This document shows, one piece after another, positions 53,951 through 64,000 of a stretch of 64,000 nt of DNA (position 1 is the stretch's first letter; each line of letters begins with the position of its first letter). Origin of the DNA: Euglena gracilis (Eukaryota > Euglenida > Euglenophyceae > Euglenales); contig CP154956.1 of assembly GCA_039621445.1 (NCBI GenBank), forward strand, positions 62,432,362 through 62,496,361. Direction: 5' to 3'. The notes beneath the pieces are model-generated. The model saw only the letters and a list, made by a program, of their open reading frames with translations. It made no database searches and was not told where the DNA came from. The position numbers were made by a program, and so were the translations under genes.

Positions 53951-55918
53951 GGAGGGGGACCATCATTGGTGGGGCTGCGTGAGGCTGGCAGCTCCCTTAG
54001 TCGGAGGAATGAAGACGCAGCTGCCCCTCCATGTGTGACAGGGTGACTGCTGTCCAGGGTTCGATATAAGGACAGGTGGGGGGGGGTCCGGACCCCCCCC
54101 TGCGGGCCAGGGGGGGGGGTGGGGGGGACACCCCCCCACCTAAACAGGTGCGCGGTCAGGGTGGCCGACCCCCCAAAACGACAAAAAGTGCCATTTTGGG
54201 CACTTTTTAGGCAAAAATGTGCCAAAAATGCAAAAAAAAATTCGGCGCAAAGCGCCGGAGGAAAAAATTGACCCTTTTGGGGGGGGTCCGGGAACCCCCC
54301 CCCCGAGGGTCGGTCCGGACCCCCTGGCAGGTGGGGGGGGTCCGGACCCCCCCTGCGGGCCAGGAGGGGGGGGGGGGGTGGGGGGACACCCCCCCCACCT
54401 GAACCATGTACGCCTTCCTTATATCAAACCCTGCTGCTGTCTCTTCCATGGGGGAGGGAGAGACCACTCAGTGAAAGGCCTGCAGCACCCCAACAAAGGC
54501 TGGGGGTGGGGGCGTGCTGACCGCTGTGGCAAAGAGAGGGTTCTGGAGGGAAGCGAATGGCATTGAGGCACTGTCGAGGTCATCTTTCTGCCAAAGAAGT
54601 TGGGGGCAATGGCAAGAATGCTGGACGTTACCCTGCGGGGAGGGGAGGGGTGCCGGTCACAAGGCAGTGTCGGGCAAGGACCTGGCATCGGATGAACCCG
54701 GTGACGACACAGCAATCCCCCCAAGACATTCATCTGCAATGGCAAACGCCTTGGGGAAGGCAACTTTTCGTCGGTTGAATGCAAATGAACTATTTCTTTT
54801 ATTGAAAACGTCATTGATCATCCCCACTGTCTGCCCCCCCCCAGTCCAACAATAAAATGTCCCCTTCACTTTTGCCATTATTCCAAAAACGTGCCACAAG
54901 GGTGTATTTTTTTAACACGATTCCTCCGTCATTTGCCCAGACCCAACAAAATTTCTTCTGTGTCGTGGGTGTCATCAAAGAAAGCATTCGTTTGAAGCAA
55001 CGATGAAGAATGCTGCTAAAGTCTCAGCCTGAGATGGCCTCCACAAACCATGCAACAACCAATGGGGATGGATTGTTCAATTATTGGTTCATGGGTGAAA
55101 CAATTTTTGACCAAGATTTGCCCAGGCCGCCCTTTTCCAACCCACTTTTGTCCATTTTTTTTGCCCCTGAAAGCAAAACCTATGCCGCCGTCCAGCCGCC
55201 CTTCAGGCGGCCGCAAATAAAATATTCGATGGAGGGGCGGTCTGGGGCTGGAAAAAGGCTGCTGGCTGGACCGCCCCCGGAGGATGGGGTCAGATTTCTT
55301 TAAGCAAACGACTTGTTGGGGAAGAAAAACTTTGGTCCGAGGGAAGGTCCCAACCCCCTAGGATACCTCAGGATCGCACAGCTGGGTGTGGGGGGGGTAA
55401 ATGAAATTTAGGCCAAATAAGATGCAACATACCTAACCCCATTTGTCACATAACCGTAACCCAAACCAACTCCAAACTAAACCCTAATGCCAACCCTCCC
55501 AGAAGACATGCTCCAGCAAACCACAAGTGTCCAAAAAAATCCTGCAATGGCACCTAAGAGCAGGGATTTTCTTAAAGACCCCCCGGGGGGTCCTGTGGGC
55601 CGGCTGGAATAAGGTGCTGGTTGGAAAAAAGGTGCTGGCTGGACCCCCACGTGGTCCAGGGGGGGGGGGGTTCCAGCCGGCTGGCAGCTGGACCCGGCGG
55701 GTACCAACCAAAACCAGGCAATAAAAAGCCGGGTTGGCATTTTACAGCCAAAAACTGGTGGTGAGAAACCAAAAACCCACCCAAAAATGCCATTTTTGGC
55801 CATTGACCCAAAAGTTTTTTGTCGCTTCATGTCGAAATATTTTTTTCAATGTTTGGGCGGGCTGGCCCGAACTTGATTGGAGTGATGGACACGAGGAGGG
55901 AATATGGTGACGCCCTTC

Positions 55919-56307
55919 TGGACCGGGGGGGGGGGGTCTGACCTGCCATGGGGGTATGGGCTGGCCCCGGGGCACCTCTTAGAGACTCTTAGAGACTCAG
56001 GGGGCCAAACTCACATTCAAGATTCTTTTGTGGTCGGTGCGCACATTTTCGCACATGTGGGAAATCTCGACTTTGGCACCGGCGTGACAAAAACTTTGAA
56101 CGAGAGGCAGCACGACTGGACGAAAGAGAGACGATGTTTTGCAGCCCAAGTATCATGGCAAACACGTGAGAAGAAAACCAGGTCAGGCAGTTTCCCAGCG
56201 CTGTGCTTCCTTTCATTTTTGTCCGAGCTGAATTTCTTGACACAGGGATTTTTGAGAGCGTGGACGTCCCAACTCTGTAACCCCAAACCAGATATCAAGG
56301 TAGTATG
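55919..56307 (+). repeat. 390-bp duplication, copy 1
   Basis: Nearly identical to 57966-58355 in the same orientation; I see about five substitutions plus a G-run length change. Both copies keep a frame open (IFAHVGNLDFGTGVTKTLNE) that I do not recognise. Confidence 0.95.
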
Positions 56308-56986
56308 GCAATTTTGAGCTGGCCGGAGAAAAAGCTGATTGTGGGATGTGGAAATGGACCAATGCATCAGTCAGTCCTTCACGTTTACCGTGGTGCTTCG
56401 GAGAATTGTGTGATGTGTGACAGCACACCTGCCGGCAGAAATGAACTTCAGGAAATAATGCAACACTGGCTCTCTGAAGAGAAGACAGACAACCGCAACT
56501 ATTCTCCTGCAGGAATGATTCTGAAGCCAGGGGCAGATAAGGGGGGGGGGGCAAAATTCAATATAAAGGCAGGTGGGGGTCGCCCCACCCCCCCAGCCTA
56601 ACAGGGGGACACCCCCCACTTAAATAGGGGTGCGGTCTGGGTGGTTAATTTTTGGCACGGTGCAAAGCGCCGGGCCAGAGTTCTTGCCTCAAAACTATCG
56701 GCTGAAAATTCCATTATCTTCGGTGGTCAACTTTGCACTTGGGCTATAAAAGTGTACTTTCTTTATGCAATCGCGCAACCTAGAACTTTTCTGAGTTTAC
56801 GGACTTTCACGGGGTCGTTTTTGGGCCCCGTTTTTGGATGAAAATTGGTGTCTCAAAACTCGCAGGAAAAAAAAAAAACAGCCCTAGCAAATGGAATTTG
56901 AAAATTCCAATTCAAATTGCGAGAACAGCATTGGACATTTCTGAAAATACACCCTCTGAATCCGCGGACTTTGTGGTCTCATATTA

Positions 56987-57186
56987 AACCCCCCCCAAAT
57001 AACACCCCCCCCAAATAACACCCCCCACAAATAACACCCCCCCCAAATAACACCCCCCCCCCTGTTTTCCTTTGGTTTTCCATGTAAAAATAACACCCCC
57101 CCCAAATAACACACCCCCCCCCTGGGGCCCCAGTTCGGGTGCCCAAATAACACACCGGGGGGGGTGTGTTATTTGGGGGGGGGGGG
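56987..57186 (+). repeat. AAATAACACACCCC repeat element, copy 3
   Basis: Same layout as copies 1 and 2, with more tandem CCCAAATAACACC units at the left end. Confidence 0.88.
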
Positions 57187-57965
57187 TTATCTTCCACCAA
57201 TGACCCAATCGACAATTCACCGCTCCAAAACCCACCTGGTGATTGCTCTGCAGAATGGCCGCTTTTTTGGGACCGAAATGATGGGTTCAGGCGGAAAAAA
57301 GGGCTCCTGTTTCTGCTGAGATTTTAGCATGCTGTGCTTTGCCCCAAAGCCTCTCCCCACAATATCTCTCGCAATGGATCCTGCCGGCTGACAGAGAGAC
57401 AGACAATTTCTGAGCAGCTTGAATTCCTGTGAAAATCAGGGGGAACATTACTCAGTCTGAAGCAAACATTTTGGGGGGTAGAAAAACTCGGCACATGAAC
57501 TTCTTTGCGCAGGTGCGCAAGAACGCAAGAACGCACACTGTTTCAATACGTCATTCAGTGGCAATGTGCTCTTCTGAAAAAAGAAACTGAAAAAGACCCT
57601 TCTGAACGTCTTCCACCACAGGCTCCCAGACATCTTCCCTGCTGGCCGGTTGTGAACACCTGTGACTTTCTTCCCACCTGCTCCACCTCTCAACCTCCCA
57701 AACCAGTGGGTCCACATCCCCTGGTCTGGTTGATTTGGCAGTTTCTCAGACCATTTTTCCCCTTGGTGCTGGCAGCCTCGGAACCTGAAAAACCTCATGA
57801 AAAACAGGTCCCATTTTGTTTTTCAAACTGGTGAAAACCCCGTGAAAGGGATTTCTGAAAAAACCTCTTTTGCCTTCCCTGCACGGGCTCTCGTATCCCT
57901 GGTAGTTTTCTTTCGCATGGGTTGCCGATCTCGGACATAAGAGGAAGGAGTGATGGACACGTTCC

Positions 57966-58355
57966 TGGACCGGGGGGGGGGGGGTCTGACCTGCCATGGG
58001 GGTATGGGCTGGCCCCGGAGCACGTCTTAGAGACTCTTAGAGACTCAGGGGGCCAAACTCACATTCAAGATTCTTTTGTGGTCGGTGCGCACATTTTCGC
58101 ACATGTGGGAAATCTCGACTTTGGCACCGGCGTGACAAAAACTTTGAACGAGAGGCAGCACGACTGGACGAAAGAGAGACGATGTTTTGCAGCCCGAGTA
58201 TCATGGCAAACACGTGAGAAGAAAACCAGGTCAGGCAGTTTCCCAGCGCTGTGCTTCCTTTCATTTTTGTCCGAGCTGAATTTCTTGACACAGGGATTTT
58301 TGAGAGCGTGGACGTCCCAACTCTGTAACCCCAAACTAGATATCAAGGTAGTATG
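57966..58355 (+). repeat. 390-bp duplication, copy 2
   Basis: Second copy of 55919-56307, 2.05 kb downstream. Similarity begins at tggaccggggg and ends at gatatcaaggtagtatg; gagtgatggacac precedes both copies a little farther out. Confidence 0.95.
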
Positions 58356-59795
58356 TTCAAGGTCCATAACAACACATCCATCCACAAGAAGAAATGGCAT
58401 AGCCCGAGATGGAAAGAGAATGCAAACCGAATTCTATGTGATTTTGGCTGAATGAGCGAGCAACACATGAATTACTCCATGCTTCGGTTCACTGACGACA
58501 AGAATCTTGGTTTTGCTGAATGCTGGCTGTTACACCTAGCAACCGAAATTTTTGCCCACAGTAAGCAAAAAAAAAAAACCTGCCCCAACGTGTCAGAATT
58601 TTCGCCTGCAGCCTTCAAATGCATTTGCCCACAAGTGGCAAAAATTTTGCACTTTGACCCCAAAATGTTCGCACTTGTTCAGAAAAAATTTGCACTCCAT
58701 CATTTTATTCTTCCTCAATGAAAAAAGATCCTCACACTGAACCAATGGAAAAAGATCATTCCGGCTGGAGTCTAAAAGGACAAACTGTGCAAAACACCAG
58801 ATCCAAGTGCAAAAATTTTCTGAAAAGGTGCAAAAAAAAACAACTTTTGGGATAATGTGCAGACATTTGCGTGACAAAACGCAAACAAATTGGGGTGAAA
58901 TGCAAACATTTTTTGTGGTTAAGTGCAAACAAAACGCGTGTCAAGTGCAAACATATCTGGGGTGAAGTGAAAAAAAAAGATGGTCGTGGTATAATTTGAA
59001 CTTTGGCTACTTTGAAGCATTTTGACTGGAAAGAAAAGGGGGGAACAAATAAAAACACAAACTGTGCAAACAACTGCATTCATTTTGTGTCTTAACCCGT
59101 GGGAGGGGTGAAAAGAGGGATTGGCAGCCTTGATGGTCGAAATGTTGGGGGGGGGGCAGGGATGTAGGGGGGCGGGCCCCCCAGCACGGGGGTGGGGGGG
59201 GGGGGGGGGGGCGGACGAACCAGGTCGAAACTGAAGGGGACCGGGAAAATTTTCGGTTTTGCGGACGGGCAAAGGGCCGGATACTCGGCCAAAACTGGTC
59301 CAAAATCCCTGATTCTTGGTAAATAATAAATACAAGAAAAGCTCCTTTTCAGAAATTTTTGAAAGCTTTTTTTTTGCGGAAAACACCAAAACATCAAAAA
59401 AAAAAAAAAGTGCAATATGCTGAAAAGTGAGGGAAAAGGGCATTAGCTCATTTTCCAGCGCGGCGCTGGAGGAAAATTTTCGCGACTTTTGGAACCTGCC
59501 AAGGAGGGGGTGCGAGGTCCGCACCACCCTCCCAGCATCCAGGGGCAGGGGGGGATCCGGACCCCCTACCACCTACCTCAAAACCCAAGGGCTTCCCATC
59601 TGTCCTTGGGGTGGATTCCACTTCGACCAACAACGACTTGCCAATCCCTCCTTGAGGTATTGCAAAAACTGGCTCCTACACTAGATTTTTTTGTTAACCC
59701 CCACACCCCCCACAGGAACGACCCCTCCCGTGAACGGCAGCTATAAGGAAGAGAGAGAACAGACAGGATAGAGCCATGCACGTATAGGCCCCCCC

Positions 59796-59850
59796 CCCCC
59801 CACCTCCCCACACCCCCCACACCCCCCCACACCCCCCACACCCCCCCACT
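59796..59850 (+). repeat. (CACCCCC)n tract
   Basis: CACACCCCCC units repeated about six times. Confidence 0.93.
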
Positions 59851-60221
59851 TGACAGTGTGGGTTCGGCGCCGGGGGTATTTTGGACCCATTTTGGGACCT
59901 ATGTTGGCAAATTGGAGGTCCCTCCAAAACCCGTCCAAGACCGCTTTTTTTTCCACACCGTCCAAATTTCACAATTTTCTCAGCGGTTTGAATGTCGTAG
60001 GTTTTTGAAGCAAAAAATGGTTGAAATACCAAAAATTTGCCAAGAGAAAAAATGTCAATAAAATTTGAGTGTGCCAAAATTTGGGGCAGTTTTTTTGACT
60101 TTGCAGTTTTATCACCACTCCTGAAAACAACTTAAACCTGAAAATTTTGGTATTTTTTTTCATGAAAATGTATGTTTTTTCCGTGAAAAATTGGAGCCCA
60201 GATAGACATTATCCAGGCCCA

Positions 60222-60540
60222 CGGCCACCGATGAGGGGTCCGGTGGCCTACGGCCCGCCCCCCCGCCCCCCCCCTCCCCCCCCCGCACCCGCCCCCCCCA
60301 TTATCACTGCGCATTGTTGCAAAAAATTGCCACCGATGAGGGGTCCGGTGGCCTACGGCCACCGCGGCGGGGGGGAGGGGGGGGCTGCGCCCCCCCCCCC
60401 CCCCCCCACCCCCCCCCACCCCCCCCCATTATCATTGCGCATTGTTGCAAAAAATTGCCACCAATGAGGGGTCCGGTAGCCTACGCCCCCCCCCCACCCC
60501 ACCCACCACCCCCCCCACACCCCCCCCACACTTGTCTAGT
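60222..60540 (+). repeat. Tandem array, about 110-120 bp unit, three copies
   Basis: Each unit carries caccgatgaggggtccggtg, gcctacggcc, a C-rich run and cattatcatgcgcattgttg. Units start near 60228, 60332 and 60459. Confidence 0.9.
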
Positions 60541-60644
60541 GTAGGAGCCAGTTTTTGCAATATATGCCCTCCTTTCACCTTCCATGCGAGTTCCCCAACG
60601 AGACACAAAATGAATTAAGCTGATTAAGCACCGGAACACATCAC

Positions 60645-60770
60645 GTGTGCATGCACGCACATACGCTCGCTCGCTCGTATGCAAGCACTTCAGACACGCT
60701 CGCATGCACACACGTACCCCACACACGCTCACGTGCACCCATGCACACATACACACACACACACCCACAA
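60645..60770 (+). repeat. (CA)n/(CG)-interrupted microsatellite
   Basis: CA-rich repeat with GCTCG and CATG interruptions. Confidence 0.9.
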
Positions 60771-61276
60771 GAAATCAAATAAATCAAGAATGCGGTTGAC
60801 AGAAATTGGAAAAAAAATATCAATGAAAAGAAAATTGCACATGCAAGACAAAAGAGAATGTGAAAGAAGCTCAGGAGAAAAGCATACAAGAAGCGTCTGG
60901 CATACCAGTTTTCTCTGGGACAATGGCGGTCGTGGAAGGGGGCTTTTTCGGAGATGAAATCTGAAAATGAGCACATTGCAGTGGACCCTCACAAATCAAT
61001 GTCATGCTCATTAACAGGAGACACGCTCATGTTCCTAATGGGACGAATAACAGTTTATATGATCCAAACATGCTGCTCTGGCTTGTGACGGTGATGTTGG
61101 GACTTGCATCAAATCAAAAGACAAAAATGCATTTTGAATGTATTTTGGAGCAGAGTAGAATTTTGGTTGGTTTGTTGAAAGACTCCTGTGGCTCTGGGAC
61201 AAGAAAGAAACAGCAATAGCGTGTGTGGAACCAAATTGGGTGATGCAAAGAAAACAAAAAAATACCACATCCGAAA

Positions 61277-61948
61277 TCAGCAATCACCTCTAAATGGGTT
61301 TCTATTGGGGGACATCACAGAGAAGCGGTGTATATTTTTAAAAAAAATTCCAAAAAAATTGAGGTTTTGGCCAAAAATTGAAATATTTTGCTCCAGATTT
61401 TGTCCATGCCAACCGTGGCAAACCCCATTTCCCTCCTGCATGGGGACACTCTCCACACAAACAGGTTTGGTCCCAGGCACATAGCTTCCAGGTTTTAGAG
61501 GAGGGTGCCAAATTTGTGGCTCTGCCCACACCTTGTCAACTGGCTTGCCAGCCACTTCCCCTGCAACCACCTCCGGGGCTGCCTCACGAGCGGCACTGAT
61601 AGACTCCACACTCGTCATCAACACCTCCTCGCGCCTCGCTTTGGAGCCATCGGAGCGATGGCCAAGGAGCTGTGGGTGTGAGCGCGGAGGCATGAGGCAC
61701 CCTGGAAGGGTTGAAAGCGGAGGAAACAGATCCAAAATCAGCGGGGCACTTTTCCTGGACCAAACCCCACCTGCATTCCTTTTTTTGTCGCAAACCCACC
61801 ACACAGCCTGCGGGGGGGGGGGGGCAAAACCCATGGTCCCCGTATAGGGCAATGAGTGATTTCGCGTTGAACCAACTTTTGTCATTCCAGGGGATTGTGT
61901 CCATTTCTGGGTAACTGTGTCCATTTCACTGTTGGCCTTTCGGGTCAT
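61277..61948 (-). CDS. Unassigned open frame, possible exon
   Basis: A 223-codon open frame. The stretch LLGHRSDGSKARREEVLMTS, then VESISAAREAAPEVVAGEVA, looks more protein-like than its surroundings (61.45-61.70 kb). No family recognised, and GC content is lower than in the secure exons. Probably chance or an exon of an unseen upstream gene. Confidence 0.2.
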   Translation of the reverse strand: MTRKANSEMDTVTQKWTQSPGMTKVGSTRNHSLPYTGTMGFAPPPPQAVWWVCDKKRNAGGVWSRKSAPLILDLFPPLSTLPGCLMPPRSHPQLLGHRSDGSKARREEVLMTSVESISAAREAAPEVVAGEVAGKPVDKVWAEPQIWHPPLKPGSYVPGTKPVCVESVPMQEGNGVCHGWHGQNLEQNISIFGQNLNFFGIFFKNIHRFSVMSPNRNPFRGDC

Positions 61949-63029
61949 TTTTGGTAGATTTGGATGAGAGTGAAGCTAAGGATTGTCCGAGTTTCTGGCT
62001 CTGATGATCAAGCTGGACAGCACTGAAACCAGTCACCCAAAGAGAAAAAAGCCCCCCCCCCCCGGGTTTTCACCACCAATCCAAATGATGTCCCTCTTTA
62101 CACTAACACAACTCCTGGGCTTATTTCGGGGGGGGGGGTATTTCAGGCAGCCCAACCAAGGGGGAAGGGGAAGGCTGCTGGTGAGGGGAAGGGGCAAAAT
62201 TAACTTCTGGTTAAAACAAACTTGGTCCGACAATCGCAGCAGTTTGAAACGCCATACGGGAAATAACAAGAATATGTGGTTTCTTGCCTTCCACACACCA
62301 AATCCCCCGTATCGGGCCGCAGCTTTTCATCATCCTCCAGAAAAGGCACAACGTCTGCACTGCTTTGAAGAACAATGCAAAGGTGATGCAAACTGCCATC
62401 ACGAGATGGGGATGAGAGCGCAGCGACCCCCCCCCCCAAGCTTGTTTCATTGTTTTCATATTATCTGAAAACAATTACAATATGTTGTCGTGTGCTTTTG
62501 AGATTTGAAAACAATTCAAAATCTTTTGGAGGATTCGGCCACTTTTGTTTATGTTGCAACCTCCCTGATAAATGCATTTTTCTGGGTTTTGTCTCCTTCA
62601 ACCGCCCTTTATCGGTGAGAGCAAAACTTATCATGTATAAAAAAAAAACCCTTCGACCCCCCCTCCACCCCCCCTTCTTTGGGGTAGGCTTGGGGAACAA
62701 AATTTCTGGAGTGAACCAACTCCTGCTCCGGGAACTTTTCTGACAAGCAAATGTCCCACATTGCCGATGGCTAAATAAAAGGGGCTGTATTGATCCCAAT
62801 TTGTGTCCAGCCAGTCAAGCCGGGTTTACTGGATCCAATTAATTAGCCCCCTCCCCCTGAAAAATGCTGCAGGTTTCCGACTTAGCTGGTGTTGACCATT
62901 TTTGTTCAAAAAAGACTCTTCCAAAATATCTGGAAAAAAAATGACAGGGAATCAAAAGTAGTGTCCAGAGACCTAAAAACTAAGCCTTAGAAACACAAGA
63001 CCTTATTAAACCCGCGACTGGGGGCTCTG

Positions 63030-63120
63030 GCTTCACACCCGAACCGGCGTCCGGGACACCAACTCGGCAGGAATTTCCGCACCCGAACCGGTGTCCCAGA
63101 CGCTGGTTCGGGCGTGAAGC
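63030..63120. repeat. Imperfect inverted repeat with GAACCGG core
   Basis: cttcacacccgaaccggcgtc at the left and gacgctggttcgggcgtgaag at the right can pair. Inside, gggacacc and ggtgtccc also pair, giving a cruciform-like fold. Confidence 0.8.
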
Positions 63121-63516
63121 GGCATCTGGGGGACAGACAAAACAACGTGCCAAAAAAGGGACCAAATACATATGTGGCATCATATCTGATGTTTGAGGTT
63201 TCTTTGGCCTGAGATTGCAGTTTCCCGTGCAATGTTTCCCATACAGCCAATTTCGACAAGAATATGGTGCAACCTAGTCGAATTCTGTGGCCATCTGTTG
63301 ATAGCCCTTGAGAAGAGCTTTGCTTGATGGGCTACATGGCAGCGTAACAATGGAACCTGCAATTTGCGATCAGGGCTGGAACGTACAGTCAGCAATTTTC
63401 AAAGCGCCGTGCAGTGTGGCTGAGTTCTGTGGTCATTGTTTGAAAAGTTGTGGGATCTGACAGACCAGTGGGTCAAAACATACGATTGCCGGAGGGAAAA
63501 AAAAGAGCTGTGCAAA

Positions 63517-63518
<2 letters not shown>

Positions 63519-63544
<26 letters not shown>
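63519..63544 (+). repeat. (TG)n microsatellite
   Basis: Short TG run. It sits between two about 40-bp direct repeats (about 63280 and 63545) containing aattctgtggcc and gcccttgagaaga. Confidence 0.95.
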
Positions 63545-63547
<3 letters not shown>

Positions 63548-63592
63548 TCTGTGGCCGGCTGTTGAAGGCCCTTGAGAAGACCTTTAGATCGA

Positions 63593-63716
63593 CTAGGGGG
63601 AGCCCAGGGGCGGGGACCACGGCGCCTGCGGTGGCGCCGCGGTTGCCCCTCGGCCCCCCTAAAAACCTTGACCCAAAACACTGTTCTTGGTCTGAAACCG
63701 TGTTTGGGCGAAGATT
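63593..63716 (-). repeat. Dispersed repeat B, inverted copy
   Basis: Reverse complement of 44483-44600 with scattered differences in the GC-rich centre. No terminal repeats identified. Confidence 0.88.
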
Positions 63717-64000
63717 TACGACTCGCTGAGCTCTTATCCCTTTATGGGTAAGAGCGAAGCTTACCCCTGGGCAAAAGGGCGGGTCGGACCCCCCCTCCCC
63801 CCCCCCCCGGCGTTTGGGACACAGCCCTCAGTTTGGAAGGCCCTGAAAAGGCTTTAACTGGCGATATTTATTCATTTTCCAGCAACTCCGCAGCCAGACG
63901 GGATATGGCTCTTGCCCCCCCAAAAAAATGTTGCAAGCTTCCGATTTGCCTCTCTTTGGGCCAGAAATTTTTTTTTAAATTGCTGAAATTTAAAAGTAAT

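Larger units (their letters stand above)
48520..64000. other. Gene-poor, repeat-rich interval upstream of AFG2
   Basis: I recognise no conserved protein or RNA gene here. Contents: MITE-like elements, AAATAACAC repeats, poly-A runs, CA microsatellites, a 390-bp duplication and AT-rich stretches full of TGCAAACAAATT-like words (58.6-59.1 kb). One open frame at 61277-61948 is noted separately. Confidence 0.5.

Noticed and set aside
59796-59850. Telomere-like C-rich repeat (CACCCCC)n
   Set aside because: Unit does not match the known euglenid/euglenozoan telomere TTAGGG and it is internal and short.

Overview
The window reads as nuclear DNA of a euglenid flagellate, Euglena-like. The main evidence is intron structure. 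Conserved protein blocks lie in short GC-rich exons on the minus strand. They are separated by long, repeat-filled introns, most of which lack GT/AG ends. Wherever homology fixes the reading frame, the intron ends pair with each other: CAG (or TAG) at about +4 to +6 pairs with CTG (or CTA) at about -8 to -6. That is the published signature of euglenid nonconventional introns. At least one intron is conventional GT-AG. Base composition is near balanced. The non-exonic DNA is full of C-run/G-run palindromes, microsatellites and small inverted-repeat elements.

Layout: all three genes found run right to left. (1) 9788 to 1174 is a complete gene for TRM6 (GCD10/TRMT6), the non-catalytic subunit of the tRNA m1A58 methyltransferase, in about ten exons. 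(2) About 31183 to 13895 is a chain of GC-rich coding-like exons. In order they resemble a GCFC-domain (PAXBP1/GCFC2-like) splicing-associated protein, but this assignment is tentative. (3) 48289 to 32224 is a gene for an AFG2 (Drg1/SPATA5)-type double AAA+ ATPase in about sixteen exons. Both ATP-binding domains look intact. From about 48.3 to 64 kb I recognise no gene; this part is repeats and low-complexity DNA.

The mobile and repeat content is rich. It includes at least five 330-450 bp elements with terminal inverted repeats and 8-bp target duplications (hAT-like MITEs), and a 2.74-kb element with perfect 24-bp terminal inverted repeats and a 5-bp duplication, holding about 18 copies of a TTGCGC...GCGCAA palindrome. 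There is also a 165-bp-arm inverted repeat, a recent 390-bp duplication and several dispersed families.

TRM6 acts on tRNA and AFG2 on 60S ribosome maturation. A GCFC protein would act on the spliceosome. Nothing in the sequence shows co-regulation. Exon ends are exact only where phase, conserved protein and paired intron ends agree; elsewhere they are estimates.
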